Part shown: one piece after another, positions 49,003 to 57,850 of the stretch
Layout of the letters: each line of letters opens with the position of its first letter
Numbering within the stretch: the first letter of the stretch is position 1
Source of the DNA: Amycolatopsis mongoliensis
Lineage (GTDB): Bacteria > Actinomycetota > Actinomycetes > Mycobacteriales > Pseudonocardiaceae
Direction: 5' to 3'
DNA length: 64,000 nt
Assembly: GCF_030285665.1 (NCBI RefSeq)
Contig: NZ_CP127295.1
Location: forward strand, 10,726,001 to 10,790,000
Position numbers and translations under genes: made by a program
Notes under the pieces: model-generated
What the model was told of the DNA's origin: nothing
What the model saw: only the letters and a program-made list of their open reading frames with translations
Databases searched by the model: none

Positions 49003-50388
49003 TCAGGCGGCTTCGGACCGCCGCGTCCGCTCCCGGCGGTGCACGGTCATCGGCAGCCCGCCGCGCACCCGCAGCGACAGCATCGCCTCGGGTTCGACGA
49101 CCTTGCCCGGCACCTTGCGCAGCTCCAGGTCCCGCGCCGCCATGGCGAGCACGAACACCGCCTCCATCACCCCGAGGCTGTTGCCGATGCAGAACCTCGG
49201 CCCGGCACCGAACGGGATGTAGGCGTACCGCGGCGGCCGCCCGGCCGGGTTGGCCGCGTCGAACCGGCCCGGGTCGAAGCGTTCCGGGTCGGTCCAGAAC
49301 TCCGGGTGCCGGTGCAGCGTGTAGGGCACGACGACGACGTCGGACCCGGCCGGCACGTGGTACCCGCCGATCTCGTCGTCGGCTTGGGCGATCCGCGGCA
49401 GCAGCCACACCGGCGGGTACAGCCGCATGACCTCTTCGACCACCGCGACCGTGAAGGTCAGCCTCCGCAGGTCCTCGTGCTCGGGCAGCCGGTCGCCGAG
49501 CACCTCGACGGCTTCGGTGTGCAGCCGCTCGGCAACCTCCGGGTGCTCGTCGATCAGGTGGAACGCCCAGCCGAGCGTGCTCGCCGTGGTCTCGTGCCCG
49601 GCCAGCAGCAGGGTGATCAGCTCGTCGCGCATCCGCTCGCGGGACGCGCCCTGCTCCGACCCGGACGCGATCAGCCGGGACAGCACGTCCTCGCCGTTCT
49701 CGACCGGGTTCGCCAGCCGCTGCTCGACGAGCTCGTCGGCGATCCGGCGCAGGTCGTCGCGCGCGGTCCGGAACTCCACCTGCTTCTTCAGCGGCACCCA
49801 CTGCGGGACCATGCTCAGCGTGACCGCCTCGAACATGGCCTGGTCCTGCACGGCCTCGAACGAGTGGCCCAGCGTCTCGTAGCCGCCGAGCTCGGCGTCG
49901 AGCAGCGTCCTGCCGAGCACGCCGAGCGTCAGCCCGGTCATCTCGTGCAGGATCTCGACCGGCCCGTCGTGCTCGGCCAGCCGCTTGACCAAAGCGTCCA
50001 CCTCGGACGCGACGACCGCGGCCTGCCGCGAGATCCGCTTGGGCTGGAACACCGGCTGGATGGTCCGCCGCTGCTGGCGCCACGTCTCGCCGTCGCTGGT
50101 GAGCAGGCCGTCGCCGAGGGCCCGGCGGGCCTCCTGCAGGCCGATGCCCTTGTGGTAGTTCGCCGCGTTGTCCGCGAGGACGTGCTTGGCCAGGTCGGGG
50201 TGGTTCACCAGGTACATCGCCTTGGGGCCGATGGCGATGCGGACGACGTCGCCGTAGGTCTCGGCGTTGTCGCCCATGAGCGCGAGCCGGTCGGTGAAGA
50301 GCTGCTTCAACAACCGGAACGTCGCCCGGCGCGGCGGCCCGGGCGGCGCGGTGCGCGCCGCCCGGGCTTCGTGCTGCGGACCGGTCAT
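49003..50388 (-). CDS. Cytochrome P450, CYP102-like pattern
   Basis: A 461-residue P450 without a reductase domain. Motifs: LLLAGHETTASTLGWAFHLI (I-helix), VVEEVMRLYPPVWLLPR (ExxR), YTLHRHPEFWTDPERFDPGR and FGAGPRFCIGNSLGVMEAVF (haem Cys). The pattern is closest to eukaryote-like bacterial P450s. It begins at an ATG that overlaps the UnbU stop (ATGA at 50388 to 50385). A much longer open frame exists upstream in the same phase, but that DNA encodes UnbU in another frame. Conserved enediyne cluster P450s (such as SgcE7) sit in comparable positions, so it probably oxidises the core. Confidence 0.93.
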   Translation of the reverse strand: MTGPQHEARAARTAPPGPPRRATFRLLKQLFTDRLALMGDNAETYGDVVRIAIGPKAMYLVNHPDLAKHVLADNAANYHKGIGLQEARRALGDGLLTSDGETWRQQRRTIQPVFQPKRISRQAAVVASEVDALVKRLAEHDGPVEILHEMTGLTLGVLGRTLLDAELGGYETLGHSFEAVQDQAMFEAVTLSMVPQWVPLKKQVEFRTARDDLRRIADELVEQRLANPVENGEDVLSRLIASGSEQGASRERMRDELITLLLAGHETTASTLGWAFHLIDEHPEVAERLHTEAVEVLGDRLPEHEDLRRLTFTVAVVEEVMRLYPPVWLLPRIAQADDEIGGYHVPAGSDVVVVPYTLHRHPEFWTDPERFDPGRFDAANPAGRPPRYAYIPFGAGPRFCIGNSLGVMEAVFVLAMAARDLELRKVPGKVVEPEAMLSLRVRGGLPMTVHRRERTRRSEAA

Positions 50389-51395
50389 GCCGCGACGGGC
50401 TGCTCGTCGTCGCCGGCCTCGGTCCCGGCCGCCGCCGGGGCGAGCTCGAGCTTCGCCTTCTGCGCGGCCTGGTCCGCCTCGAACTGGATCCGCGCCTTGT
50501 TCGAGAAGTGCAGGCCCCACAGGAAGGCCCCGCGGATCAGGCACACGGTCGCGGTGGCCAGGAACAGCCCGTACGAGACGTGCACGGCGGTGAAGAAGCC
50601 GTACGCGAGCGCAACTCCGGCCCCGAAGGCGAACTGCGAGCCCCTCTTCGACGGCGACGTGCCCGGGTCGGTCACCATGTAGTTCGTGTAGAGCACGAAC
50701 GCGATCCCGGTGCCCATCGCCAGCGCGCCGGGGATGGACGTGCCGAAGAGCCAGCCGCGGACGAAGGCCTGGATCACGAAGAAGCTCAGCCAGCCCGCGA
50801 TCAGGAACATCCGGTTGGTCAGCATGGCGTTGAGCACCGTGCCCGAGATCAGGATGATCGCGACGATCAGCCAGCCGCCCCAGGTCGCGATCTGCTCGCT
50901 GAAGTGGTACGGCGGGGCGATGCTGGCCCACGGGAAGAACAGCAGGATGATCGTGATGCCGAAGTTCGACGGGTTCATGTAGTGCCGCATGCGGCCGTAC
51001 ACCGGCGCCTGCAGGATCCATTTGGCGCCGACCGCCACGACCACCCCGAAGATCATCACGAGGATCCGGTCGTTGACGTAGGTCAGCATGTTCAGCGCGA
51101 GACCGGTGATGTGTGCCGGCAGCAGGAACTCCATGAGCCCCTTGAAACCGTTGCCCTTGAACCGGACGGTCCGCCGGGTCACCTTGGCGTTGATGATCTC
51201 GAGCAGGATCTCCGTGGTGTACGCCGTCGCCAGCGCGACGAACGGGTACAGCCACGGCTGCTCGAAACCGAGGATCGTGTAGCCGATGATGTTGAAGATC
51301 GTGATCGACATCGCGAACCGCTTCAGCGCGGTGACGACCTTGTTCGTCCGTTTCGGTGGTGCGGTGTCCACTGTGGTCAGGGTCGGGGTGGCCAT
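50385..51395 (-). CDS. unbU: UnbU-type enediyne membrane protein
   Basis: A 336-residue membrane protein with 8 to 9 hydrophobic helices: ITIFNIIGYTILGFEQPWLY, YTTEILLEIINAKVTRRTVR, RHYMNPSNFGITIILLFFPW, LYTNYMVTDPGTSPSKRGSQ and others. The NPSNFG and TDPGTSP motifs are like those in NqrB/RnfD subunits, where such sites bind flavin covalently, and are typical of UnbU. UnbU belongs to the set always found with enediyne PKSs (PKSE, TEBC, UnbL, UnbV, UnbU). Its function is unsettled; a role in electron transfer or export is possible. It starts four bases after UnbV and overlaps the P450 start. Confidence 0.93.
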   Translation of the reverse strand: MATPTLTTVDTAPPKRTNKVVTALKRFAMSITIFNIIGYTILGFEQPWLYPFVALATAYTTEILLEIINAKVTRRTVRFKGNGFKGLMEFLLPAHITGLALNMLTYVNDRILVMIFGVVVAVGAKWILQAPVYGRMRHYMNPSNFGITIILLFFPWASIAPPYHFSEQIATWGGWLIVAIILISGTVLNAMLTNRMFLIAGWLSFFVIQAFVRGWLFGTSIPGALAMGTGIAFVLYTNYMVTDPGTSPSKRGSQFAFGAGVALAYGFFTAVHVSYGLFLATATVCLIRGAFLWGLHFSNKARIQFEADQAAQKAKLELAPAAAGTEAGDDEQPVAA

Positions 51396-51399
51396 GCCG

Positions 51400-53373
51400 T
51401 CACATCTCTTCCTTGGCCGTGGTGCCGAGCTGGTACATGTGGCAGCCGGGTTCGAGCTTCAGGTCCTGCGTCCGCAGCTGCCCGGTCCGGTCCCGCCACT
51501 GCAGGTGCACGTCGAGCGGGCCGCTGACGTCGTGCCCGAGGCCGATCTGGACGTCGAAGCTGCGCCGGCCGGCCTCCCCGCTGCTGCCGTCGACCCGGCC
51601 GAGGTACTTCTTGCCGTCCGCGGTCGTCACGGTGACCTGGGCGCCGATCGCGGGCACGCCGGCCGCGGGCAGCGGGCCGGGCGCCACCGGGGCGTCGGTG
51701 GTCAGCTTCAGCTGCAGGTACTTGCCGGGGTTCGGGCTGTCGTTGTGGTAGAAGATCGGCTGCTCCCACTGCCGCGCCACCGCGAACTCGGGCAGGCCGT
51801 CCCCGTCGGTGTCGCCGACGGCGATCCCGCGGGTCGGGATCGGCACCGCCAGGCCCAGCTGCGGGCCGAGGTCGGTGTAGCGGCCGCCCGGGCTCTTCAC
51901 GAAGAAGTGGAACGTCTGGTCGCCACCGATGTCGTCCCCGGCGCGGGCGTTCGGCCACCAGAACGGGTTGGACAGCAGGCCGTCGTTGGCCGTGGCCAGC
52001 TCCTGCAGGTTCGGCCAGCGGTTGACCTGGCCCTTGACGAACCCGGTCGCCTGCGCGATCTGGTTCTCGCCGCTGTTGTTGAAGTCCTGGATCTTGACGT
52101 CCCAGCCCCAGCCGGACCAGGCCGTGCCGTCCGAGCCGCTTTCGTCCTCGAACGGCGCGACGCCGTCGTTCAGCTGGCTGCGCAGGTCCTGGGCGTTCTT
52201 CGCGGTGTTCATGAACTGGAAGTTCGACTCTTCGATGCCCCACGAGGTGGTGATGTTGCTGACGAACAGGTCGTAGAGGCCGTCGTGGTTCAGGTCGCCG
52301 AAGTCGACGCCCATCCCCTTGAAGGAGTCGTGGCCCAGCACCTTCGACTTCGGGTCCGTGATGCCGCGGACCCCGGTGACCTCGCCGAACTCGATGTGCC
52401 CCGGCGAGGACTTGTTGTACAGGAAGTGGTCGTGCCCGAAGTCGTTGGCGATGTAGAGCTCCGGCAGGCTGTCGCCGTCGACGTCGGTCGCGCTGGAGGC
52501 CAGCGTCCAGCCGAGGCGCGCGCTCTCCGGGATGCCCTGGGAGGCGTCGACGAACTGGGCGCTCGGGTTCGCCCCGGCCGTGGCACCGGTCCAGCGGAAG
52601 ATGAACTTGCCGCCCGAGTTCGTCGCGTGCGACATCGACTGGTTCAGCGTGATGCCGCCGTCGGCGTTCGGGTCCAGGACCTTGCTGTCCGGGAAGTAGT
52701 TGCCGACGAAGACGTCGACGTGCCCGTCGCCGTCGAAGTCGCCGATGGTGACGGAGTCGGTGTTCCACAGCGGACCGCTGTACTTGCCGTCCGTGCCGCG
52801 GTGGTTGCCCGGCACCAGCTCGGTCGGCTGGAACGCCGAGGCGTCGAACTTCGTGGCGTTGGCCTTCTGCAGGAACAGGACCGGCGTGCGGCCCCAGTAG
52901 TAGGCCAGGATGTCGGTGCGGCCGTCTTCGTTGAAGTCACCGGGGACGCAGCCCATCGGCGCCATGTAGTCCCACGTCGGCAGCGCCGGCGCGGGGTCGA
53001 GCGCGAACGGCGCGTAGCGCGGGCCCGAGTCCGGCGCCGGCGTGATGACGACCTGGTCGCTGCGCGGGTCGACCAGGCACAGGTCGTTGGCCTTGCCGCT
53101 GCCGCTGATGTCGTTGAGCGCGATCGCGGCGCCGACCGAGGAGATCCAGGCGGCGATGTGCTCGTACTCCTTGTTCACCGTCCGGATCGACTGCGACTTC
53201 TTGGCCGCGGGCAGCGCGATCGTCATCGGGGTGAAGTGGAACTGGCTCGCCATCGAGTCCTGTTCGGCGGCCGAGACGCGGGGCAGCTGCGCGACCGTGT
53301 AGAGGCCGAGGATCAGCACCAGCGCCACGATGCCCGCCAGCTGCTTGCGCAGCCAGCCGAAGGTCGCGGTCAT
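51400..53373 (-). CDS. unbV: UnbV-type exported FG-GAP protein
   Basis: A 657-residue protein with an N-terminal signal or anchor (LAGIVALVLILGLYTVAQLP at 12 to 31) and a series of FG-GAP/VCBS-type calcium-binding repeats: GDFNEDGRTDILAYYWGRTP, IGDFDGDGHVDVFVGNYFPD, ATDVDGDSLPELYIANDFGH, FGDLNHDGLYDLFVSN and VGDTDGDGLPEFAVARQW. The C-terminus is the ASPIC/UnbV domain (GAQVTVTTADGKKYLGRVDG, LGHDVSGPLDVHLQWRD). It is an extracellular propeller protein of the enediyne core set; function not established, perhaps product binding or release. The start overlaps the UnbL stop by four bases. Confidence 0.95.
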   Translation of the reverse strand: MTATFGWLRKQLAGIVALVLILGLYTVAQLPRVSAAEQDSMASQFHFTPMTIALPAAKKSQSIRTVNKEYEHIAAWISSVGAAIALNDISGSGKANDLCLVDPRSDQVVITPAPDSGPRYAPFALDPAPALPTWDYMAPMGCVPGDFNEDGRTDILAYYWGRTPVLFLQKANATKFDASAFQPTELVPGNHRGTDGKYSGPLWNTDSVTIGDFDGDGHVDVFVGNYFPDSKVLDPNADGGITLNQSMSHATNSGGKFIFRWTGATAGANPSAQFVDASQGIPESARLGWTLASSATDVDGDSLPELYIANDFGHDHFLYNKSSPGHIEFGEVTGVRGITDPKSKVLGHDSFKGMGVDFGDLNHDGLYDLFVSNITTSWGIEESNFQFMNTAKNAQDLRSQLNDGVAPFEDESGSDGTAWSGWGWDVKIQDFNNSGENQIAQATGFVKGQVNRWPNLQELATANDGLLSNPFWWPNARAGDDIGGDQTFHFFVKSPGGRYTDLGPQLGLAVPIPTRGIAVGDTDGDGLPEFAVARQWEQPIFYHNDSPNPGKYLQLKLTTDAPVAPGPLPAAGVPAIGAQVTVTTADGKKYLGRVDGSSGEAGRRSFDVQIGLGHDVSGPLDVHLQWRDRTGQLRTQDLKLEPGCHMYQLGTTAKEEM

Positions 53374-54353
53374 TTCTTCTTACCTCCGTGGGTCAGCACT
53401 TCTTCGGCGATCCGCTGCCGCCAGTGTTCGAAGGCCGGGACGTCGTCGCCGTCGACGACGACGGCCGGACGGACCTCCTGGGTGATCGCCGCGGCCCGCT
53501 CGGCGGACAGGCCGCAGATCGCCTGGGCCGCCATCTCGGTCTCCGGGATCATCAGGCCCGAGCGCACCCGGCACTCGGCGGCGAAGGCGCTTCCCTGCGC
53601 CAGCGGTCCGTGGTGGATCCCGGCTCGGTCGACCAGTTCCGCCAGCTCGTCGGCGGTGACGCCGCACGCGTAGGTCGAGGCCAGCCCGACCCCCGCGTAC
53701 AGGTCGCCGTGGCGCGACTCGGGGAACTCCTCGATCGTTTTGGTCACCAAGGCGACGTCGGTGCCGCAGATGAACCACAGAGCCCGGCCGATGCCTTGGT
53801 CGATGGCCCGCAGCGCGTAACCGTCGTAGCGCCGGTCCGGCCAGGAGAAGTTCCGATCCTGGTGCTGCTGCCGGATGTACTTGCCGGTCTTGAAGTACGC
53901 CTGGTGGAAGCCGTAGCCGTCGAGCACGAGCCAGCGCAGGAGCGGGTCGAACGCCGACGCCTTCGGCCACGCGAACCGCGGGAGCCGGGCCATCGCCCAG
54001 CCGACCCCGACGTAGATGATGTAGTCGTGCTTCTCACCGGGGCCGGCCAGGAACTCGGCGATGTTCGTGCTCTTGCCGAACGGCAGCCCGTCGAGGACGC
54101 CGTACCCCATTCCCGCGCCTTCGTAGGCGAAGCCGCGGTACTGCGGAGGAATGCGCTCGAGCCATTCCTCGGCTTGCTCGGCCGAACGCGCTTCGACCGC
54201 GTGCGCGTACCCGAGGAGGAATTTCTCCCCGATCGTCTCGAGTCGTTCCTGAGCGGCTGGGCTCTTCCGGTGGAAGCCCCGCTTCTCCAGCGACGTCTCC
54301 GAGACATCGGGTGTCAGGACGCGGCGCCTGAGCGTTCGCCAACCATTGCCCAA
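53370..54353 (-). CDS. unbL: UnbL-type DUF1702 protein (copy 1)
   Basis: A 327-residue DUF1702 protein. Conserved stretches: RGFAYEGAGMGYGVLDGLPF, YIIYVGVGWAMARLPRFAWP, RWLVLDGYGFHQAYFKTGKY, RALWFICGTDVALVTKTIEE, and DLYAGVGLASTYACGVTADE. It is soluble and lacks recognised catalytic motifs. It belongs to the enediyne core set, its exact role being unknown. The TTG at 54353 with GGGAGAG upstream gives the best start. It is followed directly by unbV with a four-base overlap and preceded by a second DUF1702 gene. Confidence 0.92.
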   Translation of the reverse strand: MGNGWRTLRRRVLTPDVSETSLEKRGFHRKSPAAQERLETIGEKFLLGYAHAVEARSAEQAEEWLERIPPQYRGFAYEGAGMGYGVLDGLPFGKSTNIAEFLAGPGEKHDYIIYVGVGWAMARLPRFAWPKASAFDPLLRWLVLDGYGFHQAYFKTGKYIRQQHQDRNFSWPDRRYDGYALRAIDQGIGRALWFICGTDVALVTKTIEEFPESRHGDLYAGVGLASTYACGVTADELAELVDRAGIHHGPLAQGSAFAAECRVRSGLMIPETEMAAQAICGLSAERAAAITQEVRPAVVVDGDDVPAFEHWRQRIAEEVLTHGGKKK

Positions 54354-54462
54354 CGCACTCTCCCCCTTAGGGTCGACCAGGTTCGGTTCTTTGCTTCTAC
54401 GGTCACAGATTCGCTGGTCAGCGCTCTACTCCACGGTTGCCCGCGATCACCCCGCGGCTTCT

Positions 54463-55458
54463 TCAGCCCGCCAGCCGCCGGGCCGCCGGGTCGAATTCCG
54501 CGCGGATCCGCTGCCGCCACAGCTCGTAGGGCGGCTGCGGCCCGTCGTCGCCGTCGGCCTGTTCGGTGCGGTCCGCGAGGTCCTGCGCGCCCTGCACGGA
54601 CAGGTCGGTGAGCACCCCGGCCGCGAGGTGGGTGTGGGCGGGCACGTACGAGGAGTACGTCCGCGCCTTCACCGCGAACACCACGCCCAGCGCGAGTTCG
54701 TCGTAGTGCTCCCCGGCCGCCCGGCGCAACCGGCCCAGCCCGCGCTGGTCACTGCCTCCGGCGAAGGTCGCGGCCAGCCCGACCCCGCTCCACAGGTCCG
54801 CGCGACGGTGCTCGGCGAAGCGCACGACCGCCTCGGCGACGGCGTCCGGGTCCCCGCCGTTGATGAACCACAGCGCCCGCCCGACCCCCTGGTCGAACGC
54901 CCGGCCGAAGTACTCCGGGCGCCCCGCCCACGGGTAGGGCTGCGGCTCGGCCTGCTCGTCGACCCACTTCTTCGTGTCGAAGTAGGCGCGGTCGAAGCCG
55001 AAGCCGTCGACGGCCAGCCAGCTCATCACCGGGTGGTAGGCCACCCCGGACAGCTCGGGCAGGATGTTCTTCCACAGTGGACGCGGCAGCCGCGCCATCG
55101 CGAAGCCGATCCCGATGTAGGTCAGGAAGATGTGCGGGCGACCCGGCCCTTCCAGCAGCGCGCGGGTGCGGTCGCGGCCGCCACCCGGCATGGCGTCGAG
55201 GATCGTGTAGCCCATCGTCGCGCCCTCGTAGGCGAACCCGCGCTGCTCGGGCTCGATCAGCGCCAGCCGGCGCTCGATCTCCCACAGCGACGCGCCTTCG
55301 ATGGCCCATTCGAACCCGCACACGACCGCCTGCGGCACCGCCTCCAGCCGGGCCGTCGCGTCGGTGTGGGTGACCGGGAATCCGCGCTCGGCGAACCCGA
55401 CGGAGGCGAGCGGCGGAGCGAGGAAACGCTTGCGGAGCACTCCGATTACGGTGGACAT
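54463..55458 (-). CDS. UnbL-type DUF1702 protein (copy 2)
   Basis: A 331-residue second DUF1702 protein, aligned along its length with its neighbour: RGFAYEGATMGYTILDAMPG, IFLTYIGIGFAMARLPRPLW, SWLAVDGFGFDRAYFDTKKW, GRALWFINGGDPDAVAEAVV and DLWSGVGLAATFAGG. Two differ-by-divergence copies in tandem are common in enediyne clusters and are presumably partners. I chose the ATG at 55458 because the alignment with copy 1 begins there and AAGGA precedes it; a longer frame from 55542 would add 28 non-homologous residues. It is 127 bases after the AraC gene and 109 bases before copy 1. Confidence 0.88.
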   Translation of the reverse strand: MSTVIGVLRKRFLAPPLASVGFAERGFPVTHTDATARLEAVPQAVVCGFEWAIEGASLWEIERRLALIEPEQRGFAYEGATMGYTILDAMPGGGRDRTRALLEGPGRPHIFLTYIGIGFAMARLPRPLWKNILPELSGVAYHPVMSWLAVDGFGFDRAYFDTKKWVDEQAEPQPYPWAGRPEYFGRAFDQGVGRALWFINGGDPDAVAEAVVRFAEHRRADLWSGVGLAATFAGGSDQRGLGRLRRAAGEHYDELALGVVFAVKARTYSSYVPAHTHLAAGVLTDLSVQGAQDLADRTEQADGDDGPQPPYELWRQRIRAEFDPAARRLAG

Positions 55459-55585
55459 CGTCGTGGTCGTCCTTACTGTGACGTGGTTGCCGATCCGGCC
55501 GCAGTCACGGCCGGCAGCCGCGTGGTGACGGTTGCGTGCCACTCGGGGGCGGCCTGCCTTGGTCGGATCGGCAACTCGCGGGGGA

Positions 55586-56491
55586 TCAGGCGGCTGCGCG
55601 CAGGTGCGGGCGCTGGGCGGCGAGCATGCGCTGGGTGAACGGCGACTGCTTCGACGCCAGCGTGATCGCGATCGGCGCGTCGGTCGGGGCCGGCGCGCGC
55701 AGGCCCATCCGGGCGGTGGACGGGCCGTGGGGCGCCACGGTCACGCCCGAGTAGCCGATCGAGAACCGCGGCCCGGCCGCGCCGGGCTGGTGCTGCGCGA
55801 CGGCGATCGCCGTCCACCGCCCCGCGGGCACGCCGTGGATGGTCAGCTCACCGGAGCTCATGTTGGCCATGCCGCCGAAGGCGACCGGGCCGCACTGCGG
55901 CACCGTGTCGGCGAAGAGCCCGACGAGGGTGTCCGCGGGCGCGGAGCCGCGCGGCATGTCCAGCTGCATCGACAGCACGCCGGTGCCGTTCTGCAGGGAG
56001 GCGCAGCTGCGGCCGGCCGCGCGCAGCGTGCGCAGCGGCGGAAGCCGCTGGAACGTCGGCGAGATCGCCACGAGCAGCTCGGCGACCTGCGGTTCCCGGT
56101 ACTGCGTCGGCGTCATCCCGACCGCGCGCGAGAACCGGCTGGTGAACGTGCCGACGCTGCTGTAGCCGACACTGCACACGATGTCGGAGACGTTCAGCGA
56201 CGTCGTCAGCAGCAGCCGCTTCGCCTCGAACAGGCGCACGGCGGTGAGGAACCGGCCGGGTGTCACCCCGGTGGCGTCGGCGAACATCCGGGAGAAGTGG
56301 AACCGGCTGACGAACACCTCGGACGCCAGCTCCGCGAGCGTGATCGGCTCGAAGTACCGCTCCTGGATCGACGAGATCGCCTGCAGCACGGCGGGCCGGA
56401 CCGACTTCTCGACCCGCTCGAGGGCAGGCACCCGGGGCGGATCGTCGAACTCGCTGTCGTATCCGACAGCCGCAATAGACCGCAACATCAT
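55586..56491 (-). CDS. AraC-family transcriptional regulator
   Basis: A 301-residue regulator with an AraC-type double helix-turn-helix near its N-terminus: ISSIQERYFEPITLAELASE and VFVSRFHFSRMFADATGVTP (first HTH, about 38 to 78), then LLTTSLNVSDIVCSVGYSSV and GTFTSRFSRAVGMTPTQYRE (second). The C-terminal 160 residues (GTGVLSMQLDMPRGSAPADT, YSGVTVAPHGPSTARMG) are a beta-rich region of unknown ligand. The domain order, DNA-binding first, is the reverse of classic AraC. The ATG at 56491 with GAGG upstream is preferred. It lies first in the minus-strand warhead run and faces the SARP gene across a repeat-rich region. Confidence 0.9.
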   Translation of the reverse strand: MMLRSIAAVGYDSEFDDPPRVPALERVEKSVRPAVLQAISSIQERYFEPITLAELASEVFVSRFHFSRMFADATGVTPGRFLTAVRLFEAKRLLLTTSLNVSDIVCSVGYSSVGTFTSRFSRAVGMTPTQYREPQVAELLVAISPTFQRLPPLRTLRAAGRSCASLQNGTGVLSMQLDMPRGSAPADTLVGLFADTVPQCGPVAFGGMANMSSGELTIHGVPAGRWTAIAVAQHQPGAAGPRFSIGYSGVTVAPHGPSTARMGLRAPAPTDAPIAITLASKQSPFTQRMLAAQRPHLRAAA

Positions 56492-56587
56492 CCGTCCAAC
56501 CTCGAATTCCCCTGATGGCAGTTCTCCTGCTGCCAGGGAAGACGCCGGGCCTTGCAGGACGATCGACGAGCGATGGAGGGATCCCGG

Positions 56588-56836
56588 GCGAAACGCACCC
56601 GATCGGGCCACCCCGTCGCGGCCACGGGCGATCCACACCGGACAGTCCATGCGAAACGCACGGCGACGGCGTGCCGGACACCCGCCCACGTGATCCGCGG
56701 CGGTCCCGCCGCGCCCCCGCCTGGTCCGTTCCAGCGACGCCGCCGGGCGCTCAGGCCCAGGTTGGGCCGGATGGCGGACCATGCGGAACGCACGAAGCGA
56801 ACCTGCGGAACGCACGGGGCCACGGGGCAAACGCAC
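56588..56836. promoter_or_regulatory. Five phased copies of GCGRAACGCAC between the AraC and SARP genes
   Basis: The word GCG(A/G)AACGCAC occurs five times in one orientation: 56588 to 56598, 56651 to 56661, 56783 to 56793, 56805 to 56815, and a variant GGCAAACGCAC at 56826 to 56836. Start-to-start distances are 63, 132, 22 and 21 bases, close to whole multiples of two helical turns. The last three form a tandem array like those bound by SARP regulators. The region 56492 to 56976 otherwise has no gene. It probably controls the AraC gene, the SARP gene, or both. Confidence 0.65.
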
Positions 56837-56976
56837 GTTGACTCTGGTGGGCGACTCACTGGTCGCCGGAGGGACGCTCTGTCACATTCGGATAGAAGCC
56901 CGGAGTCGGCCGTCCCCCGACCCGCGCGGCACGACTGGGGAGCGCGAGGACGCATTGATGACGCTGGAGGCCTGCC

Positions 56977-57783
56977 ATGTACTCCGAACTGCCGCCCACG
57001 GAAGCGCCGGACGACGGTGGCGTGACGTTCACCGTCCTGGGCCCGCTGGAAGTGCTGCGTGCCGGGGTGGATTACGCGCCGACCACGCCGAAGGTCCTGC
57101 AGCTGCTCGCCGTGCTGGTGATGCGCCCGGGCAAGATGGTACACATCGACACCCTCATCCGGGAGCTGTGGTCGGACAACCCACCCCGGACGGTGCGGAC
57201 GACGCTGCACACCTACGTCTACCACCTGCGCCGGTGCATCGACCAGAACCGGCTGGCCGCCGACGGTGAGAAGATGCTGTCCACCAGGCAGTCCGGCTAC
57301 ACCTTCGCCATCGATCCGTCCCAAGTGGACACCTATCGGTTCGTCCGGCTGCAGCAGCGGGGCCACGAGCTCCAGGACGCCGGCGACCACGCCGCGGCCG
57401 CCGACGCCTACCGCGCGGCGCTCGACCTCTGGTCCGGGCCGCCGCTCGCGAACGTCCACTGTGGACCCGTTTTGTCCGCCTACCGCACCGAGCTGCTGGA
57501 ACAGCGCCGCAGCGTCCTGCACCTGCGGATCGAAGCCGAGATCACCAGCGGCAAGCACCGCGAGTTGATCGGCGAGCTGCGCTCGCTGGCCACCGGCAGC
57601 CCGCTCGACGAAGCCCTGCACGGCCAGCTGATGCGCGTGCTCGGCCGCAGCGGGCGGCGCTCCGACGCGATGGCCGTCTACCGCAGGCTCCGGTCGCGGC
57701 TGGCCGGCGAACTGGGCGTCGAACCGTGTGACGACCTGCAGGTGCTGCTCCGCGAGCTGATCTCCGAAGGGGACCACCGCTGA
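56977..57783 (+). CDS. SARP-family pathway activator
   Basis: A 268-residue Streptomyces antibiotic regulatory protein. It has the OmpR-like winged helix at about 15 to 110 (FTVLGPLEVLRAGVDYAPTT, LLAVLVMRPGKMVHIDTLIR, ELWSDNPPRTVRTTLHTYVY) followed by a bacterial transcriptional activation domain (SQVDTYRFVRLQQRGHELQD, AAADAYRAALDLWSGPPLAN, GSPLDEALHGQLMRVLGRSG, GELGVEPCDDLQVLLRELIS). The ATPase and TPR parts of large AfsR types are absent, so it is a small pathway-specific activator that binds direct repeats upstream of target promoters. It probably controls this cluster. The phased repeats upstream are candidate sites. The upstream leader has an ACTGGGGAGCG stretch near the start. Confidence 0.93.
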   Translation: MYSELPPTEAPDDGGVTFTVLGPLEVLRAGVDYAPTTPKVLQLLAVLVMRPGKMVHIDTLIRELWSDNPPRTVRTTLHTYVYHLRRCIDQNRLAADGEKMLSTRQSGYTFAIDPSQVDTYRFVRLQQRGHELQDAGDHAAAADAYRAALDLWSGPPLANVHCGPVLSAYRTELLEQRRSVLHLRIEAEITSGKHRELIGELRSLATGSPLDEALHGQLMRVLGRSGRRSDAMAVYRRLRSRLAGELGVEPCDDLQVLLRELISEGDHR

Positions 57784-57850
57784 TCGACCGCTTCCCCGGT
57801 TCCGGCCGCAAACTCATCGCCCCGCCCGAGAAAGAATTGAGGAAAGTCCG

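Noticed and set aside
49003..51255. A 750-codon frame that would fuse extra sequence to the P450
   Set aside because: The part upstream of 50388 is out-of-frame UnbU DNA. An ATG overlapping the UnbU stop gives a normal-length P450.
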